Positions 34,937 to 42,936 of a stretch of DNA of 64,000 nucleotides are shown here, piece after piece. The stretch lies in contig NZ_CP045995.1 in the NCBI RefSeq assembly GCF_016899425.1, forward strand, positions 1,240,001 through 1,304,000, in the 5' to 3' direction. Numbering within the stretch: the first letter of the stretch is position 1; each line of letters begins with the position of its first letter. The notes beneath the pieces were generated by a model. The model was not told the origin of the DNA. It ran no database searches and worked only from the letters and a program-made list of their open reading frames with translations. A program made the translations under genes and the position numbers. The stretch is from Burkholderia sp. MS389. GTDB lineage: Bacteria; Pseudomonadota; Gammaproteobacteria; Burkholderiales; Burkholderiaceae.

Positions 34937-36238
34937 ATGGAATCCATCAAGCGGTATTTCGGCTTCGCTGAAGCCGGCACCGACTTCCGCACCGAGATAC
35001 TCGCGGGCGTCACCACGTTCCTGACGATGGCCTACATCATCTTCGTCAACCCCGCGATCCTCGGCGATGCCGGCATGCCGAAGGAATCCGTGTTCGTCGC
35101 GACCTGCCTCGTCGCGGCGCTGGCGTCGATCATCATGGGGCTGTACGCGAACTACCCGATCGCCTGCGCGCCCGGCATGGGCCTGAACGCGTATTTCGCG
35201 TACACGGTCGTCAAGGGGATGGGCTTCACGTGGCAGGCCGCGCTCGGCGCGGTGTTCATCTCCGGCTGCCTGTTCCTGCTCGTCACGCTGTTCCGCGTGC
35301 GCGAGGCGATCGTCAACGGCATTCCGAAATCGCTGCGGATCTCGATCACCGCCGGTATCGGCCTGTTCCTCGGCATCATCTCGCTGAAGACGTCGGGCGT
35401 GATCGTCGGCAACCCGGCCACGCTCGTCACGCTCGGCGACCTGCACAAGCCCACGACGATCCTCGCGATCGTCGGCTTCTTCACGATCGTCACGCTCGAC
35501 CACCTGCGCGTGCGCGGCGCGATCCTGATCGGCATCATCGGCGTCACGGTGCTGTCGTTCTTCTTCGGCGACAACCAGTTCCACGGCGTGTTCTCCGCGC
35601 CGCCGTCGATCGATGCAACGCTGTTCAAGCTCGACATCGGCGCCGCGCTGTCGACCGGCATCATCAACGTGATCCTCGTGTTCTTCCTCGTCGAGCTGTT
35701 CGATGCGACGGGTACGCTGATGGGCGTCGCGAACCGCGCGGGCCTGCTCGTCGAGGGCAAGATGAACCGCCTGAACAAGGCGCTGCTCGCCGACAGCACG
35801 GCAATCGTCGCGGGCTCGGTGCTCGGCACGTCGTCGACCACCGCGTATATCGAAAGCGCGTCGGGCGTACAGGCCGGCGGCCGCACGGGCGTGACGGCGA
35901 TCACCGTCGCGGTGCTGTTCCTCGCGTGCCTGTTCATCGCCCCGCTCGCCGGCGTCGTGCCGGCCTACGCAACGGCGCCGGCGCTGCTGTACGTGTCGTG
36001 CCTGATGCTGCGCGAGATGGTCGAAGTACCGTGGGACGATGCGACGGAAGCCGTGCCGGCCGCGCTGACCGCGCTGCTGATGCCGTTCACGTACTCGATC
36101 GCGAACGGCGTCGCGTTCGGCTTCATCGCATACGGCGGCCTCAAGCTGCTGACGGGCCAGGCGCGCACGGTCAAGCCGATCGTGTGGATCATCGCGGCCG
36201 TGTTCCTGTTCCGCTTCTTCTATCTCGGCAGCGAGTAA
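34937..36238 (+). CDS. NCS2 family purine permease (AzgA-like)
   Basis: A 433-residue protein with about 13 hydrophobic helices. It has the start AGVTTFLTMAYIIFVNP and the SSTTAYIESASGVQAGGRTG block that mark the AzgA/GhxP subfamily of adenine, guanine and hypoxanthine transporters. ELFDATGTLMGVANRAG is another conserved block. It imports purine bases with protons. It stands alone, with a strong terminator after it. Confidence 0.92.
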   Translation: MESIKRYFGFAEAGTDFRTEILAGVTTFLTMAYIIFVNPAILGDAGMPKESVFVATCLVAALASIIMGLYANYPIACAPGMGLNAYFAYTVVKGMGFTWQAALGAVFISGCLFLLVTLFRVREAIVNGIPKSLRISITAGIGLFLGIISLKTSGVIVGNPATLVTLGDLHKPTTILAIVGFFTIVTLDHLRVRGAILIGIIGVTVLSFFFGDNQFHGVFSAPPSIDATLFKLDIGAALSTGIINVILVFFLVELFDATGTLMGVANRAGLLVEGKMNRLNKALLADSTAIVAGSVLGTSSTTAYIESASGVQAGGRTGVTAITVAVLFLACLFIAPLAGVVPAYATAPALLYVSCLMLREMVEVPWDDATEAVPAALTALLMPFTYSIANGVAFGFIAYGGLKLLTGQARTVKPIVWIIAAVFLFRFFYLGSE

Positions 36239-36269
36239 GCGAAGCGCATCGCAGCGCGGCATGATGAAA

Positions 36270-36300
36270 AAACGCCACCTCCGGGTGGCGTTTCTGTTTC
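36270..36300 (+). terminator. Intrinsic terminator after the purine permease
   Basis: AAACGCCACC-TCCG-GGTGGCGTTT, 10-bp perfect stem (36270-36293), followed by a T-rich run (ctgtttc). Since it is symmetrical with A-rich 5' flanks, it may also stop transcription from the opposite strand. Confidence 0.9.
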
Positions 36301-36480
36301 CTCGCGATTTTTTCTGCGATCCCGAGAATCGCCGCGCCGCGCTGCGTCGTGCGTGCGCCCGGTCGACCGGTGCCGCCCGCATACGAAAATGCCGCCCGGC
36401 CCCACCGAACGGCATTGCGTGAAAGGCGGCGTCTTCGCGTGCGCCGCGCCCGGGCGCGCCGCGAGACGGGCGTCGTGCCG

Positions 36481-36768
36481 TCAGCGCCAGTTCGCCTCGT
36501 AGAAACGCACGTAGCCGCTGCGCAGCGTCACGCATTGCGCGCGCGTTTCCGACAGCAGGCGCCGTGCGGCCGCCTCGATACGCTCGCGGTGCTGGTCGAA
36601 TGCGCCGACCATGTCCTCGAAGCGCGGCGATGCCGCGCCGAAGTGGTCTTCCAGCGCCTCGGCGGTGATCTGGCATTGGACCCGCTCGCCATTGACCAGC
36701 GCCGTGAACCCCAGCATCAGGTCACGCCCCGAATACTCCGGCTTCTCGTTCGTGAAATGGATCTGCAT
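36481..36768 (-). CDS. DUF1488 family protein
   Basis: A 95-residue protein. It matches the DUF1488 pattern: an initial hydrophobic-rich block (RDLMLGFTALVNGERVQCQIT), a central AEALEDHFGA, and a C-terminal FYEANWR-like end. The family is cytoplasmic, about 80-95 residues, function unknown. The ATG at 36768 is preceded on its strand by ggcggctcc-like sequence, not a strong SD. Confidence 0.8.
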   Translation of the reverse strand: MQIHFTNEKPEYSGRDLMLGFTALVNGERVQCQITAEALEDHFGAASPRFEDMVGAFDQHRERIEAAARRLLSETRAQCVTLRSGYVRFYEANWR

Positions 36769-37008
36769 GGGAGCCGCCTCGACCGGTAGAAAACGAATGA
36801 CCGCGTCCGTCGTCCGCTACCGGCCGGACGAAATGTACGCGGGCTCGCCGGCGGAGGCCCCGACCGCGGAGTGTGGCGCGGTCGCTGCATGCCGGTTGAA
36901 TTCCACTTTAGACGGTTTCGCGCGGGACACAAAAATTTCGGTGTGCGTCGTTCCGACGCGCATTTCGTCTGATCTGCGCGGCATCCGGCACCGTTTCGGA
37001 AAACGGCG

Positions 37009-37200
37009 TCAGTGCGGATCGGTCGGCCAGATGTTGAGCGCGATCGCGGCGGTCGTGACGCCCACCGCAATCGCGGCCGCCCCGTATCTCACCGCATCGG
37101 TCAGATCGAACAGCAATCCGTGGATCGCCACGGCAATGCCGCCCAGCATGATGAAGGTGGCGATGGCCGCCAGCACGACTCTCAGTTCCGTCCGAACCAT
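37009..37200 (-). CDS. Small membrane protein with two transmembrane segments
   Basis: A 63-residue protein. ATG 37200 has gggag as SD. Two hydrophobic segments follow (VVLAAIATFIMLGGIAVAIHGL and GAAAIAVGVTTAAIALNI) with a short loop between. No family recognised. It is divergent from the sigma-54 activator gene at 37471. Confidence 0.6.
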   Translation of the reverse strand: MVRTELRVVLAAIATFIMLGGIAVAIHGLLFDLTDAVRYGAAAIAVGVTTAAIALNIWPTDPH

Positions 37201-37470
37201 GATGCGTCTCCCGAACGGATGCATGTCGCGTCGCATGCATGTTGCAGTGCGGAACACGGCGCGTGCGTGCTCCATTTCCATCATTGCAGGCGGGCGCTTG
37301 AAAGCAAGGGGATTTTATCGGCAGTCGCGCATCGCACGTGGCGCTTGTATGATGATGCGTACCCGGACGAACGGCTGTCGCGCCCCATGGTGCGCCGCGA
37401 GCGGAGACGCACTCCGCCGCCGCTTCCGATCCGGTCGGCCCCGGCGGCTCCGGGGAACAGGAGACACATC

Positions 37471-39384
37471 ATGCCGCAACCCTTCGTGCTGCCCGCCACC
37501 GCGGGGCGTACCGACCTGCTCGCGCAGGCGCATGCGCGTTCGACCGCGGTCGGCCTGCGCGCGCACGAGCGTCCCGATTTCGCGCCGCTGTCGCGCGTCG
37601 CGCTGCGCGAACTGCTCGACACGAACCACACGCTGTTCTCGCACGCCCGCCCGGTGATGGAGGATCTCCATGCGCAGATCGCCGAGACCCAAAGCCTCGT
37701 GCTGCTGACCGACGCCGACGGCGTGATCCTGCACAGCATCGGCGATGCCGACTTCATCGAGAAAGCCAACCGCGTCGCGCTGTGCAACGGCGTGTCGTGG
37801 GCCGAAGGCGCACGCGGCACCAACGCGATCGGCACCGCGCTCGCGTCGGGCCAGGCCGTCGTCGTGCACGGTGCCGAACACTTCCTGCGCGCGAACCACA
37901 TCCTCACCTGCGCGTGCGCGCCGATCGTCGATCCGTTCGGCCGCACGCTCGGCACGCTGGACGTGAGCGGCGACCCGCGCGGCTCCAGCCCGCATACGCT
38001 CGCGCTCGTGCGGATGTCCGCGCAGCTGATCGAGAACCACCTGTTCGCGAACCAGTGCGGCGAAGCGCTGCGGCTGCGCTTTCACGCCCACGAGGATTGC
38101 GTCGATTCGCTGTTCGCCGGGCTCGTCGCGTTCGGCCCCGACGGCGGGCTGATCGCCGCGAACCGCAGCGCCCAATTCCAGCTCGGCGCGTCGTTCGACG
38201 CGCTGCAGCATCAGGCCAGCGACGCGTTGTTCGGCATGCGCTTCGCCCAGCTCGCGCAGCAGGCCGCGCGCGCGCCGGGCGCCACGTTCCGTCTCACGCT
38301 GTCGACCGGCGTGCGCGTGCTCGCCCGCTGCGAATTCCCTGAAGCGCAGAAAACGACCGTCGCCGTCACCCCGCCGGCACCGGCCGCACGCGTGCGGGCG
38401 CCGGACCCCGATGCGATCACGTTCGCGACGCTCGACACCGGCGACGCGCGCATGGCCGCCGTGCTCGAACGCGTCGCGAAGATCCGCGGGCGCGACCTGC
38501 CGCTGCTGATCCTCGGCCAGACCGGCACCGGCAAGGAATGGCTCGCCCGCGCGCTGCACCAGGCGTCGCCGCGCGCGGACGGCCCGTTCGTCGCGGTCAA
38601 CTGCGCGGCGCTGCCCGATTCGCTGATCGAGGCCGAACTGTTCGGCTATGAGGACGGCGCGTTCACCGGCGCGCGCAAGCGCGGCAGCCCCGGCAAGATC
38701 GCGCAGGCCGACGGCGGCACGCTGTTTCTCGACGAAATCGGCGACATGCCGCTCGCGCAGCAGGTTCGGCTGATGCGCGTGCTGCAGGAACGCGCGGTGA
38801 TGCCGCTCGGCGGCGCACGCGCGGTGCCGGTCGACGTGCGCGTGGTATGCGCGACCCACCGCGACCTGCGCGCGATGATCGCGGACGGCACGTTCCGCGA
38901 GGATCTGTTCTACCGGATCAACGGGCTCGCGGTCACGCTGCCGGCGCTCGCCGCACGCACCGACCTGCCGGCGCTCGTCGAGCGGATCCTCGCGCGGCTC
39001 GCGCGCAGCGAGCCGATGCCGCGCCGCCTCGCGGCCGACGTGCTCGACGCGTTCGCGCGCCACCGCTGGCCCGGCAACCTGCGGCAGATGACCAACGTGC
39101 TGCGCACGGCCGGCATGCTCGCCGAAGACGAAGCCGAGATCACGCTCGCGCATTTGCCCGACGATTTCTGGCTCGACTGCGACGATGCGGCCACTACGTC
39201 GGCGGCAGCCATACCGGCCGCATCGATCCCATCGGCCGGCAAACGCGAAGGCACGACGTTGCACAGCCACCAGGCCGCGATGATCGATGCGGTGCTCGCG
39301 CGGCATGGCGGCAACGTATCGGCGGCCGCGCGCGAGCTCGGCCTCGCCCGCAACACCGTGTACCGGTATCTGCGGCGGCACTGA
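37471..39384 (+). CDS. Sigma-54-dependent activator, AcoR type
   Basis: A 637-residue protein with the AcoR layout. An N-terminal GAF-like sensing domain (~70-210, WAEGARGTNAIGTALA is characteristic) precedes the AAA+ domain. The AAA+ domain has Walker A (GQTGTGKE, ~350), the GAFTGA loop (EDGAFTGARKRG, ~396) that contacts sigma-54, and Walker B (GGTLFLDEIGDM). The C-terminus carries a Fis-type HTH (NVSAAARELGLARNTVYRYLRR). It should activate a sigma-54 promoter that is not obvious nearby. AcoR proteins control acetoin or alcohol catabolism; the inducer here is unknown. Confidence 0.92.
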   Translation: MPQPFVLPATAGRTDLLAQAHARSTAVGLRAHERPDFAPLSRVALRELLDTNHTLFSHARPVMEDLHAQIAETQSLVLLTDADGVILHSIGDADFIEKANRVALCNGVSWAEGARGTNAIGTALASGQAVVVHGAEHFLRANHILTCACAPIVDPFGRTLGTLDVSGDPRGSSPHTLALVRMSAQLIENHLFANQCGEALRLRFHAHEDCVDSLFAGLVAFGPDGGLIAANRSAQFQLGASFDALQHQASDALFGMRFAQLAQQAARAPGATFRLTLSTGVRVLARCEFPEAQKTTVAVTPPAPAARVRAPDPDAITFATLDTGDARMAAVLERVAKIRGRDLPLLILGQTGTGKEWLARALHQASPRADGPFVAVNCAALPDSLIEAELFGYEDGAFTGARKRGSPGKIAQADGGTLFLDEIGDMPLAQQVRLMRVLQERAVMPLGGARAVPVDVRVVCATHRDLRAMIADGTFREDLFYRINGLAVTLPALAARTDLPALVERILARLARSEPMPRRLAADVLDAFARHRWPGNLRQMTNVLRTAGMLAEDEAEITLAHLPDDFWLDCDDAATTSAAAIPAASIPSAGKREGTTLHSHQAAMIDAVLARHGGNVSAAARELGLARNTVYRYLRRH

Positions 39385-39466
39385 CGCACGCGGCTGGCGG
39401 CCGTCGGCCGCCGGCGGCTTCGGGTATGCTTGGCGCGTTGCCGCCGAACCGCCGCCCGCTTCACTC

Positions 39467-39769
39467 ATGACCGATCCAGAACACCCGCCCGTCGTGCGCA
39501 TCGAGCCGCTCGGCGCAAGCTTCGACGCACCCGATACGCTGACCGTGCTCGAAGCCGCCGCGTTCGCACGCGTATCGCTGCCGCGCTCGTGCCGCAACGG
39601 CACGTGCCGAAGCTGCCTTTGCCGGATCGTCAGCGGCAGCGTACGCTACACGATCGAATGGCCGGGGCTCTCCCGCGACGAAAAAGCCGACGGCTATACG
39701 CTGCCGTGCGTGGCCGTCGCGACGTCGGACCTCGTGCTCGACGTGCCCGACGCAGCCATGCTCGACTAG
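39467..39769 (+). CDS. Plant-type [2Fe-2S] ferredoxin-like protein
   Basis: A 100-residue protein. The cluster ligands follow the ferredoxin pattern: SCRNGTCRSCLCRI (first three Cys, C-x4-C-x2-C) and a fourth in YTLPCVAVATS. It begins VRIEPLGASFDAPDTLTVLEAAAFA, the usual beta-grasp start. It would carry single electrons for an oxygenase or reductase. It lies 82 bases after the activator gene and 58 before the SRPBCC gene, so co-transcription with the latter is possible. Confidence 0.9.
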   Translation: MTDPEHPPVVRIEPLGASFDAPDTLTVLEAAAFARVSLPRSCRNGTCRSCLCRIVSGSVRYTIEWPGLSRDEKADGYTLPCVAVATSDLVLDVPDAAMLD

Positions 39770-39827
39770 ACGCGGCGCGCGGCCGCGCGCGTCGTTCTGC
39801 AACGCTCGATCCTGCATGGAGAACATG

Positions 39828-40322
39828 ATGGTCCAGCAAACCGATCGCATCGAAAAACAGACGATGCTCGCCGCGTCGCCCGACCGCGTGTGGGCAGCCG
39901 TCAGCAACTCCGGCGAATTCGGCCAGTGGTTCGGCGTGTCGTTCGACGGCCCGTTCGAGGCCGGCCAGTCGCTGTTCGGTCGCATCACGCCGACCCGCGT
40001 CGACGACGACGTCGCCAAGGCGCAGGAGCCCTATGCGGGCACCGTGTTCGAAATCGTCGTCGACCGTATCGAACCCAAGCAACTGTTCTCGTTTCGCTGG
40101 CATCCGTTCGCGATCGATCCGAATGTCGATTACGCGTCGGAACCGATGACGCTCGTCACGTTCACGCTCGCGGCACAAGCCGGCGGCACGCTGCTCACGG
40201 TCACCGAAACGGGTTTCGACCAGTTGATCGAAGCGCGTCGCGCGACGGCGCGCGACATGAACGACCAGGGCTGGGCCGCGCAGATGACACTGATCGCGAA
40301 GTATCTGGCGCTGCACGCATAG
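39828..40322 (+). CDS. SRPBCC/AHSA1 family protein
   Basis: A 164-residue protein. It has the AHSA1 features: ASPDRVWAAVSNSGEFGQWFG near the start, FEIVVDRIEPKQLFSFRWHPF in the middle, and GGTLLTVTETGFDQL near the C-terminus. The family binds hydrophobic ligands. Upstream ATGs exist at 39816 and 39825; the ggag at 39818-39821 fits best with a start at 39828. Function cannot be inferred further. Confidence 0.85.
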   Translation: MVQQTDRIEKQTMLAASPDRVWAAVSNSGEFGQWFGVSFDGPFEAGQSLFGRITPTRVDDDVAKAQEPYAGTVFEIVVDRIEPKQLFSFRWHPFAIDPNVDYASEPMTLVTFTLAAQAGGTLLTVTETGFDQLIEARRATARDMNDQGWAAQMTLIAKYLALHA

Positions 40323-40415
40323 CGCGCCGCGATGCCGCAGGTGGGTGCCGACCGGCGAACCGACGTGCGTGGCATAATCGCCCGCATCGTCAGTCCACCC
40401 GCCGCCGTGCATCGC

Positions 40416-40793
40416 ATGCTGAGTCGTCGCCTCCGGAAGATCGGCAGTCTGATCGGGATGTTCGCCATCCTGATGACGGCGCTCGCGCCGACAATCTCGC
40501 AGGCGCTGACCACGCAGGGGCGCGTCGACGCGCTGCTGGCCGGCTACTGTTCGGCCGCGCCGGCCGCCGGCGACCGCTCCGCCGATGCGTCGACGAAAAG
40601 CCTGCAGGCCCATCTGCAGGCATGCGGCTACTGCAGCCTGCTTGCCCATACGCCCGCGCTACCCGCTCCCGAACTGACGTTCGCGGCCCGCGTGCACGCG
40701 ATCGAGCATCGCGCGGCAACCCGCTTCGAAAGCCTGCGCCGCGCGCTGCCGCTCACGGCCGCGCAACCGCGCGCCCCGCCGTTCACGTCCTGA
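40416..40793 (+). CDS. DUF2946 family protein, copper-associated
   Basis: A 125-residue protein. ATG 40416 begins MLSRRLRKIGSLIGMFAILMTALAPTISQAL, a signal or membrane anchor with a basic N-terminus. The mature part contains HLQACGYCSLLAHTPA with two Cys and His residues fitting a metal site. DUF2946 proteins are typical neighbours of copper genes. Here the next genes encode CopC and PCu(A)C. Confidence 0.85.
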   Translation: MLSRRLRKIGSLIGMFAILMTALAPTISQALTTQGRVDALLAGYCSAAPAAGDRSADASTKSLQAHLQACGYCSLLAHTPALPAPELTFAARVHAIEHRAATRFESLRRALPLTAAQPRAPPFTS

Positions 40794-41084
40794 TCCGTCG
40801 CCATTGCGCGTGATGCCGTCGTGCATCGCGTCGCCCGCGCACGCCGCCCGCGTGCGCGACATGTCACGTTTCGAAGGACGATCATGTCTCACCCTGCTGC
40901 GCGCGGCGTCGTGCCGGGTGCGCGGTTGGCCGCCACCGGTTCGGATTGCCGTGCCTGCATTCGCCCGCATGCGAATGCGCGCCCTCGCACGTCCGCGCTA
41001 AGCGCCGCCGACATCGATGCCGCTCGCGCAGCCGTCCGTCGAATCCGTCTTTTTCCATCCGATTCGTTACTCGCACACCCAGCC
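40794..41084 (+). other. Gap before copC with an alternative in-frame start
   Basis: A 291-bp stretch in which an ATG at 40884 has a good SD (gaagga, 5 bases upstream) and stays in frame with copC through MSHPAARGVVPGARLAATGS onward. Whether this is a leader region of copC, a decayed gene, or an overlooked start is not clear. No other gene is visible. Confidence 0.4.
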
Positions 41085-41450
41085 ATGAAAACCGCTACTT
41101 TCGTTCGCGGCGCACTCGCCGCACTCGGCTTCGTCGCCCTCCACGCCGCGCATGCGCACGCGCTCCCGAAAATGCAGGACCCGGCGCCCAACGCCACGCT
41201 GTCGAGCGCGCCGCACGCAGTCACGATCGATTTCGGCGAAGCGCTCGAGCCCGCGTTCAGCTCGATCGCCGTGACCGACAGCCAAGGGCAATCGGTCGTC
41301 GACGGGAAGTCGGCCGTCGACGCCGGCAACCGGAAGCGGATGCACGTCGCACTGGCGAGCCTGAAGCCCGGCGCCTATACCGTCGCGTGGATCGCGGTGG
41401 CCAGCGACGGCCATCGCACGCACGGCCGCTATGCATTCACGCTGAAGTAA
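41085..41450 (+). CDS. copC: CopC family copper resistance protein
   Basis: A 121-residue protein. Signal peptide FVRGALAALGFVALHAAHAHA. The mature part starts with a His at the copper site (HALPKMQDPAPNATL) and ends in VAWIAVASDGHRTHGRYAFTLK with two more His residues, as in the periplasmic CopC Cu(II) carriers. The core PHAVTIDFGEALEPAFSSIAV is the usual CopC beta barrel. A CopD partner is not present in the window. No SD precedes ATG 41085; see the gap upstream. Confidence 0.9.
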   Translation: MKTATFVRGALAALGFVALHAAHAHALPKMQDPAPNATLSSAPHAVTIDFGEALEPAFSSIAVTDSQGQSVVDGKSAVDAGNRKRMHVALASLKPGAYTVAWIAVASDGHRTHGRYAFTLK

Positions 41451-41539
41451 CGCACGTCACGCCGGGAATGCGCATCGGCGCCCCGTGCCGACCGCATTCG
41501 CATCGATGCCGTCGGCATCGCACCCGATAAGGAGAACAA

Positions 41540-41986
41540 ATGATGAAACGCCCTCTTCCGACTGCCCTGCTCATCGCGCTGGCGCTGCACGCGTCCGCCA
41601 CCTTCGCCGCGCCGGCCATCCAGGCCGATGCGTGCTGGATCCGCACGATGCCGGCGACGGTGCCGTCGTCCGGCTACTTCACGCTGAAGAACGGCGGCGA
41701 CGCGCCCGCGACGCTGACCGGTATCGACACGCCCGCCTACGGGATGGCGATGGTGCATGAAACGCAGACGAGCGGCAGCACCGCGAAGATGGTGCACGTC
41801 GACTCGGTCGTCGTGCCGGCGCACGGCACGCTGACGTTCAAGCCGAAGAGCTATCACGTGATGCTGGAGGAACCGCGCCAGGCCGTCGCGCCCGGCACGA
41901 AGGTGCCGCTCCGGCTGCATTTCGCGGACGGCTCGACCGTGTCCGTGACCTGCGACGCGAAGGCGCCGACCTACGCCGGTCAGTAA
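41540..41986 (+). CDS. PCu(A)C copper chaperone
   Basis: A 148-residue periplasmic protein. Signal peptide RPLPTALLIALALHASATFAAPA. The Cu(I) motif of the family, H-x10-M ... H-x-M, is present as MVHETQTSGSTAKM and then SYHVMLEE. It delivers copper to the CuA site of cytochrome c oxidase. Strong SD aaggag 5 bases before ATG 41540. A Met start at 41543 is also possible. Confidence 0.93.
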   Translation: MMKRPLPTALLIALALHASATFAAPAIQADACWIRTMPATVPSSGYFTLKNGGDAPATLTGIDTPAYGMAMVHETQTSGSTAKMVHVDSVVVPAHGTLTFKPKSYHVMLEEPRQAVAPGTKVPLRLHFADGSTVSVTCDAKAPTYAGQ

Positions 41987-42018
41987 CGCCGCCGACCTCA
42001 CGACCGAAGGAGAGGCAC

Positions 42019-42192
42019 ATGAAAAACCGCCTGCCGCTGGCCGACCTGATCGTCCGCTACCGGACCCCGCTGAACGTCGCGGTACTGATCGCCTGCGGAT
42101 TATGGGCCGCGTGGATCGCGTGGATGACGCGGCCTGCCGCCATCGACACGCCGCCGTCGATTCCCGCGTACTGCATGCGCGACGCGCGCTGA
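42019..42192 (+). CDS. Small single-pass membrane protein
   Basis: A 57-residue protein with a strong SD (gaaggaga) 6-7 bases before ATG. One hydrophobic segment (PLNVAVLIACGLWAAWIAWM) lies in the middle; the end carries PPSIPAYCMRDAR with one Cys. It follows the PCu(A)C gene by 32 bases, so it is probably in the same operon. No family recognised. Confidence 0.6.
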   Translation: MKNRLPLADLIVRYRTPLNVAVLIACGLWAAWIAWMTRPAAIDTPPSIPAYCMRDAR

Positions 42193-42293
42193 CGCGCCGC
42201 TACCGCACGGTTCCGGCGGTAGCGGTCCGCGCCATTATTGGCGTGCGATCATCGCTTCATCCCGACCGCCGGAACCGCCTTTCGGAGCGCCGC

Positions 42294-42926
42294 ATGTCCA
42301 TTCAGACCTGGATGCTGTTTGCCGCAGCCTATCTCGCCACGACGCTGTCGCCGGGCCCCAACGTGCTGCTCGTGATTCGCAACACGGTGCGCTACGGCGC
42401 GCACGGCACCGCCGCGACGATCGCCGGCAACCTCGTCGCGCAGGGCGTGGTCGTGCTGCTGGTCGCGCTCGGCGTCGGCGCGGTGCTGGCGGCGATGCCG
42501 CCGCTGTTCGTCGCGATGAAGGTGATCGGCGCAGCGTACCTGATGGTTCTGGGGGTCCGGCAGTTGCGCGGCGACCGCCAGGCCGGCGTCGCATCGAGCG
42601 GCGCGGTGGAACTCGCCGTGCCCGATCGCCGGAAGCTGTTCCGCGAAGCGCTGTTCGTGTCGGGCAGCAATCCGAAGACGATGATCTTCCTGTCCGCGTT
42701 CATGCCGCAGTTCGTCGTGCACGATCGCCCGCTCGCGCTACAGTTCGTCGTGATGTACGCGACGATCGCGTGCACGGTCGTGGTCGTTCACAGCGTCTAT
42801 TCGGCCGGCGTGCGCCGCCTGCATCGCGGCGTCGGCATGAGCCGCGCGGTGCGCGCGCTCAAGCGTGCGAGCGGGTTGCTGTTCGTCGGGCTCGGTATCA
42901 AACTGCTGACCGCGCGGCAGGCGTAA
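42294..42926 (+). CDS. LysE/RhtB family amino acid exporter
   Basis: A 210-residue protein, the standard LysE/RhtB length, with six hydrophobic helices. The family signature is ATTLSPGPNVLLVIRNTVRYGAHG near the N-terminus and GSNPKTMIFLSAFMPQF in the middle. It exports amino acids or derivatives. It is convergent with the LRR-kinase gene, 10 bases apart. Confidence 0.9.
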   Translation: MSIQTWMLFAAAYLATTLSPGPNVLLVIRNTVRYGAHGTAATIAGNLVAQGVVVLLVALGVGAVLAAMPPLFVAMKVIGAAYLMVLGVRQLRGDRQAGVASSGAVELAVPDRRKLFREALFVSGSNPKTMIFLSAFMPQFVVHDRPLALQFVVMYATIACTVVVVHSVYSAGVRRLHRGVGMSRAVRALKRASGLLFVGLGIKLLTARQA

Positions 42927-42936
42927 GCCGCCCCCA

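Noticed and set aside
36869..36890. A hairpin GACCGCG-N8-CGCGGTC upstream of DUF1488
   Set aside because: No T tract and no symmetric position between genes; such stems are common by chance at this base composition.
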